Part shown: positions 7,076 to 11,574 of the stretch, in pieces | Position numbering within the stretch: the first letter of the stretch is position 1 | Layout of the letters: each line of letters opens with the position of its first letter | NCBI GenBank assembly: GCA_007126995.1 | Contig: SLAD01000098.1 | Coordinates: 1 to 11,574, forward strand | Direction: 5' to 3' | Length of the DNA: 11,574 nt | Origin: Kiritimatiellia bacterium | Lineage (GTDB): Bacteria > Verrucomicrobiota > Kiritimatiellia > SLAD01 | Notes under the pieces: generated by a model | The model's input: only the letters and a program-made list of their open reading frames with translations | Told to the model about the DNA's origin: nothing | The model's database searches: none | Position numbers and translations under genes: made by a program

Positions 7076-7908
7076 TCCCGGTCAATCGGCGCGGCAATCA
7101 AGTTGCCCCATTCCGTCCAGCTACCGTCATAGTTGCTGACATCTTCCAGTGCGAGCAGGTCCGATAAGACAAACCACGTATGGGCGGAACGCTCGCCGAT
7201 GCGGCAGTACACCACGGTTTTGCGATTGGGGTTCAAGCCCGCTCGCGTGAATAATTCGAGCAGATCGCTTCCCGATTTGAAAGTGCCATCCTCGTTGACG
7301 GTTTCGGTCCAGGGGATGTTGATCGCGCCGGGGATATGTCCGCCACGTATCGCTGACTCCTTCATGCCCGGCGGCGCGATAACCTCTCCACGATATTCCG
7401 CCGGCGAACGGACATCCACCAAGTTCAAGGTGCCGTGATCCAGATGTGCAAAAATACCATCTTTGAAACAGCGGATGGCATGCTGCGTGGACTCAGCGGG
7501 GACGTAATCCGACGGCGACGTGGTGGGGACCTCTGTGACCAAGCGCCGTCCTTCCAGTAGCCACTTGGTCCGTCCCCCGTCCATGAGTTTCAGTTTGTCC
7601 TCGGGATGGCCGTGATAGCGAAATTGCCACAGGGCGTAGGCTGCGAACCAGTTGTTGTTGTCGCCGTAAAAGACCACGGTGGTGTCGGCTGTGATGCCCA
7701 ACTGACTGCCAAGTTGCTTGAATTGAGTGGGGGTTAGGACATCGCGTCGCACACTGTCGCAGAGCTGCGACGTCCAGTTCACGCCAAAGGCCCCTTCGAT
7801 GTGCCCGTGATCATACGCCGACGTATCCACATCCACTTCCAGCAAGCGAACGCCCGCGTCACGGCCATGTTGAGCCACCCACTCGGTACTGACCAGCATC
7901 TTACTCAT
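7072..7908 (-). CDS. Rhodanese-family thiosulfate sulfurtransferase, two-domain
   Basis: Transfers a sulfane sulfur from a donor such as thiosulfate or 3-mercaptopyruvate to cyanide or another thiol acceptor through a cysteine persulfide. The 278-residue protein has two rhodanese domains: an inactive N-terminal one (about 5-122, including VDVDTSAYDHGHIEGAFGVN and FYGDNNNWFAAYALWQFRYH) and the active C-terminal one (about 145-276). The active-site loop is CRIGERS, with catalytic Cys235 preceded by VVYC. CRIGERSAHTWFVL and the NYDGSWTEWGN tail closely resemble the CysA/SseA-type sulfurtransferases of actinobacteria. No signal peptide, so probably cytoplasmic. The ATG at 7908 lacks a clear ribosome binding site, and a GTG-started remnant ORF overlaps it by eight bases. 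The stop (TAA) overlaps the lpxD stop. Physiological donor and acceptor cannot be read from the sequence. Confidence 0.93.
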   Translation of the reverse strand: MSKMLVSTEWVAQHGRDAGVRLLEVDVDTSAYDHGHIEGAFGVNWTSQLCDSVRRDVLTPTQFKQLGSQLGITADTTVVFYGDNNNWFAAYALWQFRYHGHPEDKLKLMDGGRTKWLLEGRRLVTEVPTTSPSDYVPAESTQHAIRCFKDGIFAHLDHGTLNLVDVRSPAEYRGEVIAPPGMKESAIRGGHIPGAINIPWTETVNEDGTFKSGSDLLELFTRAGLNPNRKTVVYCRIGERSAHTWFVLSDLLALEDVSNYDGSWTEWGNLIAAPIDRD

Positions 7909-8029
7909 GCTTGGACTCTACCGAAAGCGAGGCAAAGGTGAAACCACGAAAAACACGAAAGGGCACGAAAAGGGTTGAGTAGGCGTCCATGATCGCATAG
8001 CTCTCTTCCTTATAAATCAACTCTGCCAC
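7901..8029 (-). pseudogene. Remnant of a GxxExxY-family gene fused to repeat DNA
   Basis: A 42-codon reading frame starting at GTG (8029-8027), preceded four bases upstream by GGGAGGA (8040-8034). Its first residues, AELIYKEESYAIMDA, look like the conserved opening of GxxExxY-family proteins (typically about 120-130 residues, beginning with a LIYKEExY segment). After about 15 residues the similarity stops, and the frame runs into the inverted-repeat DNA, which reads STLFVPFRVFRGF, ending in KHE with a TAA at 7903-7901. Most of the gene, including the GxxExxY core, is gone. The function of the family is not established to my knowledge. The frame overlaps the sulfurtransferase start by eight bases. 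I assign the family from memory of its N-terminus, so a database match is needed. Confidence 0.55.
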
Positions 8030-8100
8030 ATCGTCCTCCCTCGTTTTGCGAAGCAAAGAACACAATAGACGGGTCCCTTTTCGTGCCTTTGGTGGTTTCC
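7937..8100. mobile_element. Small degenerate element with imperfect terminal inverted repeats
   Basis: The left end (7937-7974) contains three CACGAA units and the right end (8075-8100) is its imperfect reverse complement. GGCACGAAAAGGG (7962-7974) pairs perfectly with CCCTTTTCGTGCC (8075-8087), and GAAACCAC (7940-7947) recurs inverted as GTGGTTTC (8092-8099). The left arm has about 12 extra bases, equal to one more AACACGAAAG-type unit. The 100-base interior carries the GxxExxY-like fragment and a small TTTGC-GAA-GCAAA hairpin (8045-8057). It begins five bases after the guaB stop and fills nearly the whole gap to the sulfurtransferase. CACGAAA-rich repeats of this look occur in many environmental genomes; whether it ever moved is inferred. 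I see no target-site duplication. Confidence 0.55.
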
Positions 8101-8105
8101 CCGCG

Positions 8106-9602
8106 TCAATTTCTTGAGCGGTAGTTGGGCGCGTCTTTCGTGATGGTGATGTCGTGGGCGTGTCCTTCGTTGGCGCCTGCGGGACTGATGCGCCGGAATT
8201 GACCGCGGGCATGTAGTTCGGCAATCGTGCGGCAGCCGCAATAGCCCATGCCCGCCCGCAGGCCGCCGGCTTGCAGCTTGAGTACCTGTGCAACCGATCC
8301 AGCAAACGGCACCATGCCCTCGACGCCCTGTGGAACCAACTCGTCGTCGTCGGCACCCGCTTGACCGTATCGTTCACGACTGCCCGCGCGATTGCGCATC
8401 GCATCCAGGCTGCCCATGCCTCGATAGACGACATACTGGCGTCCTTGATAAATCATCTTTTCGCCTGGACTTTCGTCGGTGCCCGCCAGAATCGATCCCA
8501 TCATGACTGCATCGGCACCGGCCACGATCGCCTTGACGATGTCGCCTGAACTGCGGATGCCGCCATCGGCAATCACAGGGATGCGGCCCTCCAGCGCCGT
8601 GGCGCACTCATAAATGGCGGTGAGCTGGGGTATCCCGACACCAGCCACCACGCGCGTAGTGCAGATGGAGCCGGGGCCAATCCCGACTTTCACCGCGTCC
8701 GCGCCCGCCTCGACCAGTGCCAGCGCGGCCTCTGCCGTGGCGATGTTGCCCGCCACTACAGCAATGTCTGGATACGTACCCTTGATCCATTCCACCATCT
8801 GTAACACGCCCGCACTGTGTCCGTGGGCCGTGTCTACAACCAGTACGTCGACGTGCTGCTCGGCCAACGCGTCCACTCGCTCATTGTCACCCGGTCCCAC
8901 CGCCGCAGCCACACGCAGACGATATTGGGCGTCGCGATTGATCAAGGGTTGCTCATTTTCGATCAGCGAGCGTACGTCCGTGTAGCTATAGAGTCCCGCC
9001 AACCGATTCTGCGCGACCAGGGGCAGTTTGCCAATCCGCTCCGCTTGCATGATGCGATACGCCTCGCGCAAAGTGGTGCCGGCCGGCGCCGAAACGACCT
9101 CCGTGGTCATCACGGATCCGATTCGTGCGTGTGGATCGGTCGTAAATTTGATGTCGCGCGAGGTCAGCAGACCGACCAAGTGACCGTCATCGTCCACAAT
9201 TGGAAAGCCGCTGAACGTTAGCCCACGCGCTTTACGCAGCGCCTGCACGTCGTCCAGTGTTTGATCGGGGCGGAAGGTCACCGGCTCCATAATCAAACCG
9301 TTCAGATGCACTTTCACCGCATGGACTAGATCAGCCTGCTCTTGGGGCGTCAGGTTCTTGTGGATCACGCCAATCCCGCCCTGCATCGCCATCGCCACCG
9401 CCATCTCCGCTTCCGTCACCGTGTCCATCGCGGAGCTGAGGAAGGGCATATGCAAACGAATGTCAGCGGCCAGCCGGGTTTCCAGCTCCGCCTCATGCGG
9501 CAGGAAGTCGGCGTACTGCGTGAGCAACGTGACGTCGTCAAAGGTTAGCGCCTCGTGCGGAAAAGACGCCATGAACTCGGCTAGGGCAGGGTTTCGACTC
9601 AT
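8106..9602 (-). CDS. guaB: Inosine-5'-monophosphate dehydrogenase
   Basis: Oxidises IMP to XMP with NAD+, the committed step of guanine nucleotide synthesis; cytosolic tetramer or octamer. The 498-residue protein has a TIM barrel (opening ALTFDDVTLL at 18-27, then MPFLSSAMDTVTEAEMA at 52-68) interrupted by a pair of CBS domains (about 105-218, with GFPIVDDDGHLVGLLTSRDI and IGKLPLVAQNRLAGLYSYTD), which bind purine nucleotides as regulators. The active-site loop KVGIGPGSICTTR carries catalytic Cys314, the phosphate-binding segment is VIADGGIRSSGDI (343-355), and the mobile flap contains R411-Y412 (SRERYGQ), the general-base pair. Length is standard (about 485-505). The ATG overlaps the TGA of the upstream adenosine deaminase gene (ATGA), implying one transcript and coupled translation. 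Downstream lies the inverted-repeat element. Confidence 0.97.
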   Translation of the reverse strand: MSRNPALAEFMASFPHEALTFDDVTLLTQYADFLPHEAELETRLAADIRLHMPFLSSAMDTVTEAEMAVAMAMQGGIGVIHKNLTPQEQADLVHAVKVHLNGLIMEPVTFRPDQTLDDVQALRKARGLTFSGFPIVDDDGHLVGLLTSRDIKFTTDPHARIGSVMTTEVVSAPAGTTLREAYRIMQAERIGKLPLVAQNRLAGLYSYTDVRSLIENEQPLINRDAQYRLRVAAAVGPGDNERVDALAEQHVDVLVVDTAHGHSAGVLQMVEWIKGTYPDIAVVAGNIATAEAALALVEAGADAVKVGIGPGSICTTRVVAGVGIPQLTAIYECATALEGRIPVIADGGIRSSGDIVKAIVAGADAVMMGSILAGTDESPGEKMIYQGRQYVVYRGMGSLDAMRNRAGSRERYGQAGADDDELVPQGVEGMVPFAGSVAQVLKLQAGGLRAGMGYCGCRTIAELHARGQFRRISPAGANEGHAHDITITKDAPNYRSRN

Positions 9603-10816
9603 CCCAATAATTCGCGCTCCAAGGATTCGTAACGATTAATCATCTGCCGCACGTAACGCCGCTTTTCGTTGTAGCTGCCGGGATAGAAGCTTCCCTTGAA
9701 GCCGGAAATAACGATGTTGCGCAGTTGCTGGCGGGTGATCGGGATTTCGCTGACCAGCAGTTCCAGCTCCTGGGATACTGTTGTATTCGACACCAACCGA
9801 TTATCCGTGCAGATGGAGATCGATAAGTTGTGGTCCAACATCTGGCGAATCGGGTGCTCGGCAACGGACTTAATCGAGGGCGTGGTTTGCAGGTTGCTCG
9901 TCAGATTGACCTCGATCGCAATCCGCTGGCTGGCTATGTACTCGGCCAGCAGGCGGGTATACTTTTCTGGATCCTCAATCATCGGATTCTGGATCATCTC
10001 GTGGGCAAATAAGAAGGTGCCGTGTCCGATCCGGTTCGCGTGGCAATCCGTGATGGCCTGAAAGATGGATTCGGGGCCATACGCCTCACCGGCGTGAACG
10101 GTTTTGCGGAGGAAGTGTTTGTGCGCGTAGCCGAACGCCTCGCGGTGATCATCCGCCGGGTAGCCCGCTTCCTCGCCGGCCAGATCGAACGCCACCACCG
10201 GTATACCTTCCTTTTGGGCCATTGCTACGCCGGCCCGGGCGATTTCCAGCGAAGCGGTCGCAAAGACCTCTTTCTTGCGGGCGTATGACATCAGGCTCAA
10301 GAGCTTGCGGTAGTAGTCAGACATGTGTTCGTTGAAGGAGCGCAATGCACACACAATGATGCCATATTCAAAGGGAATATCGGTTCCGTTTTTGACCGGT
10401 TCGCTGCGATTGTGCTCGTCTTTTGCCTGATCCATGCCGTCTGCCACTGCGCGGACCACGTCAGCGAGTTGGAACTCATCGTGGCAATGCAATTGCGGCG
10501 CGAAGCGGACCTCGACGTAGCGAACCCCTTCCTCCAGATTGTCCTGGGCCAGTTCGTAAGCAATGCGTTGGATGTTCTCCGCCTTTTGCATCACCGCGCA
10601 GGTGTAAGCGAAGCCCTGCAGATACTCGGGCAGGCTGGCATAATGCGGCTTGAAGACCTTCTCCTTTAAGCCTGCCTCATCGGTTGCCGGCAGCGGGATT
10701 CCATCTTGATCCGCCAACTCGATCAGGGTGGGGATGCGCAGCGATCCGTCCAAGTGGACATGCAGATCGGTTTTGGGTATCGCGCGAATGAACTCTGGGG
10801 TAATGGGGGCACTCAT
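9599..10816 (-). CDS. add: Adenosine deaminase
   Basis: Zinc enzyme that hydrolyses adenosine to inosine and ammonia for purine salvage. The 405-residue TIM-barrel protein shows the family motifs: DLHVHLDGSL with metal-binding His19 and His21, VHAGEAYGP with His241 and catalytic Glu244, NRIGHG with His265, VNLTSNLQT (303-311), and ICTDNRLVSNTTVSQE with Asp338. The TDNRLxS form is the one seen in many bacterial adenosine deaminases, against TDDP in others. It is longer than the usual 330-360, mainly from an extra stretch at about 130-195. The frame is open further upstream to an ATG at 10891, but AGGAAGGA seven bases before the ATG at 10816 and homology starting at MSAPITPEFIRAIPKTDLH fix the start. 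The stop overlaps guaB. Another purine or aminodeoxyfutalosine deaminase cannot be wholly excluded. Confidence 0.9.
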   Translation of the reverse strand: MSAPITPEFIRAIPKTDLHVHLDGSLRIPTLIELADQDGIPLPATDEAGLKEKVFKPHYASLPEYLQGFAYTCAVMQKAENIQRIAYELAQDNLEEGVRYVEVRFAPQLHCHDEFQLADVVRAVADGMDQAKDEHNRSEPVKNGTDIPFEYGIIVCALRSFNEHMSDYYRKLLSLMSYARKKEVFATASLEIARAGVAMAQKEGIPVVAFDLAGEEAGYPADDHREAFGYAHKHFLRKTVHAGEAYGPESIFQAITDCHANRIGHGTFLFAHEMIQNPMIEDPEKYTRLLAEYIASQRIAIEVNLTSNLQTTPSIKSVAEHPIRQMLDHNLSISICTDNRLVSNTTVSQELELLVSEIPITRQQLRNIVISGFKGSFYPGSYNEKRRYVRQMINRYESLERELLG

Positions 10817-10823
10817 GTTCTTG

Positions 10824-10831
10824 TCCTTCCT
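10824..10831 (-). promoter_or_regulatory. Ribosome binding site deciding the adenosine deaminase start
   Basis: On the minus strand AGGAAGGA stands seven bases before the ATG at 10816-10814. It argues for the 405-residue form rather than the 430-residue open frame starting at 10891. Confidence 0.75.
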
Positions 10832-10848
10832 GTAACGTTTGCTACGAG

Positions 10849-10877
10849 AGTATAACGGCGCGTCCTGCGTCTGGCTA
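10849..10877 (-). promoter_or_regulatory. Sigma-70-like promoter for add-guaB
   Basis: Minus strand: -10 TATACT (10854-10849, five of six consensus bases), a 17-base spacer, and -35 TAGCCA (10877-10872, four of six). The start of transcription would be near 10842, giving a leader of about 25 bases that contains the AGGAAGGA ribosome binding site. This promoter lies inside the longer open frame, another reason to reject a start at 10891. Confidence 0.6.
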
Positions 10878-10907
10878 GTCTTGATATTCAAATGGCAAGA
10901 ACGCGGA

Positions 10908-10936
10908 TTGACGCACCTGGGGTTCGGTGCTACAAC
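10908..10936 (+). promoter_or_regulatory. Sigma-70-like promoter for tRNA-Leu
   Basis: -35 TTGACG (10908-10913, five of six), a 17-base spacer and -10 TACAAC (10931-10936, four of six). Transcription would begin near 10943, about 18 bases before the mature tRNA 5' end, a usual arrangement for a single tRNA gene. Confidence 0.6.
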
Positions 10937-10960
10937 GTTCGTCCTGCTTCATCTCAGGCT

Positions 10961-11047
10961 GCACCCGTGGTGGAACTGGCAGACACGCAAGATTCAGGTT
11001 CTTGTGCTCGCAAGGGCGTGGAGGTTCGAATCCTCTCGGGTGCACCA
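10961..11047 (+). tRNA. tRNA-Leu (anticodon CAG)
   Basis: Eighty-seven bases fold as a class II tRNA. Acceptor GCACCCG (10961-10967) pairs with CGGGTGC (11037-11043), then discriminator A and an encoded CCA (11045-11047). The anticodon stem is CAAGA/TCTTG with loop TTCAGGT, so the anticodon at 10995-10997 is CAG, reading CUG codons. The long variable arm is GCTC-GCAA-GGGC (11006-11017). The T stem is GGAGG/CCTCT around TTCGAAT. The D arm has the usual Leu pattern (GTGGAACTGGCAGACAC). The long variable arm and the Leu-type acceptor and D arm exclude a class I tRNA. It is transcribed divergently from add-guaB. No second copy of its 3' end is seen in the window, so there is no sign of an integrated element. 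Confidence 0.96.
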
Positions 11048-11106
11048 TTTGTTTTGTCGCATTTCTGACCCGCACTGATTATCCCGCGCGAACCTTCGCG
11101 AATGAC

Positions 11107-11136
11107 TTGGACGCGCGATCAGGGCTGTGGTAAATT
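11107..11136 (+). promoter_or_regulatory. Weak promoter candidate before the HNH gene
   Basis: TTGGAC (11107-11112), an 18-base spacer and TAAATT (11131-11136) form a poor sigma-70-like pair (three and four of six). It is the best candidate in the 152-base tRNA-HNH gap. Read-through from the tRNA promoter is equally possible, since I see no intrinsic terminator after the tRNA. Confidence 0.3.
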
Positions 11137-11199
11137 CCTCGCCAATGATGATCACGAATGACGGTGCATGGTTCGCAACTGTGTGCCGTTCGGAACGAT

Positions 11200-11574
11200 A
11201 TGAGTGTAGCCCTCAATAATCAGGTGTTGGTGCTGAACCGGCTCTGGCAGGCGGTGAATATCTGCTCTGTCGAACGGGCTATGGCGCTGCTCTACACCGA
11301 TCATGCGCAGGTGGTCAATGAAACGGAAGGTGAATTCAGTACCTTCTCATTTCAGGAGTGGTGCGATCTGTCGACAGCCGAACCGCACGATGAAATGATT
11401 CATTCGATTTCCCTGCGCATCCGCATTCCGCGTGTGATTGTGCTGCTGTTCTTTGACCGCTTACCGCGCAAGGAAGTGAAGTTTACCCGCAACAATCTCT
11501 TTGAGCGCGATCACAACATGTGCCAGTACTGTGGCAAACGGTTTGAGCGCTGTGATTTGAATATCGATCATGTG
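11200..11574 (+). CDS. HNH endonuclease-family protein, 3'-truncated by window edge
   Basis: The frame is open from the ATG at 11200 to the last base (125 codons). It begins MSVALNNQVLVLNRLWQAVN, followed by ICSVERAMALLYTDHAQVV and later SLRIRIPRVIVLLFFDRLPR. This is the N-terminal region of a widespread family of chromosomal HNH proteins found in cyanobacteria, planctomycetes and relatives. The HNH domain starts near residue 100: FERDHNMCQYCGKRF supplies Cys108 and Cys111 of the zinc knuckle, and LNIDHV supplies Asp123-His124, the first catalytic-motif residues. The second CxxC-type pair and the final His would lie past the window. The family is predicted to nick or cut DNA, but its cellular role is not known to me. 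Only a weak GGAA (11192-11195) precedes the ATG. Two very short upstream frames overlap the start. Confidence 0.88.
   Translation, partial: MSVALNNQVLVLNRLWQAVNICSVERAMALLYTDHAQVVNETEGEFSTFSFQEWCDLSTAEPHDEMIHSISLRIRIPRVIVLLFFDRLPRKEVKFTRNNLFERDHNMCQYCGKRFERCDLNIDHV

Noticed and set aside
8030..8434. A 177-codon minus-strand frame extending from inside guaB to 7901
   Set aside because: Its upstream two thirds is an out-of-frame shadow of the guaB 3' end. Only the last 42 codons (7901-8029) hold independent, recognisable sequence.
10817..10891. A 25-residue N-terminal extension of adenosine deaminase
   Set aside because: The extension has no family similarity, overlaps the promoter candidate, and a strong ribosome binding site serves the ATG at 10816.
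10961..11047. tRNA-Leu as the attachment site of an integrated element
   Set aside because: No integrase gene and no repeat of the tRNA 3' end is present in the window.
11087..11100. CGCGAA-CC-TTCGCG as a tRNA-Leu terminator
   Set aside because: The dyad has almost no loop and no T-run after it, so it is not a convincing intrinsic terminator.
1..11574. A new defence, CRISPR or secretion system
   Set aside because: No direct-repeat array, cas-like, toxin-antitoxin or effector genes were found. The single HNH protein and the repeat remnant do not amount to a system.

Overview
The window comes from the chromosome of a Gram-negative, LPS-making bacterium with moderately high GC (roughly mid-to-upper fifties by eye). 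BamA, a Skp/OmpH chaperone and LpxD show an outer membrane with lipid A. The gene order, the HNH protein and the CACGAAA-type repeat next to a GxxExxY-like remnant fit the Planctomycetota-Verrucomicrobiota-Lentisphaerota/Kiritimatiellota sphere or similar environmental phyla. That placement is inference; no 16S or other decisive marker is present.

Positions 1-7075 form one co-directional plus-strand block. It opens with the 3' part of rpsF (S6; its start lies before the window), then ssb, rpsR, rplI and dnaB, a classic ribosome/replication cluster with tight spacing. dnaB runs by an ATGA overlap straight into bamA. After a structured 146-base gap with a good intrinsic terminator come skp/ompH and lpxD. 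The block therefore joins translation, replication and outer-membrane assembly: BamA inserts barrels, Skp escorts them across the periplasm, and LpxD makes lipid A precursor.

Positions 7072-10816 hold a minus-strand block, transcribed right to left: adenosine deaminase, then guaB (ATGA overlap), then a rhodanese-type sulfurtransferase. Adenosine to inosine, and IMP to XMP, are linked purine steps, so ada-guaB is a sensible two-gene operon. Between guaB and the sulfurtransferase lies a small element with imperfect inverted-repeat ends, inside which is the recognisable N-terminal scrap of a GxxExxY-family gene. The sulfurtransferase meets lpxD tail to tail with overlapping stop codons.

Positions 10817-11574 contain back-to-back promoter candidates for ada (minus) and for a tRNA-Leu(CAG) gene (plus), then the 5' part of a conserved HNH endonuclease-family gene cut by the window end.

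Most of the window is ordinary housekeeping DNA. I see no defence island, CRISPR array, prophage or clearly new multi-gene system. The most interesting stretch is the decayed repeat element at about 7901-8100, which may now supply the translation-initiation context of the sulfurtransferase gene.
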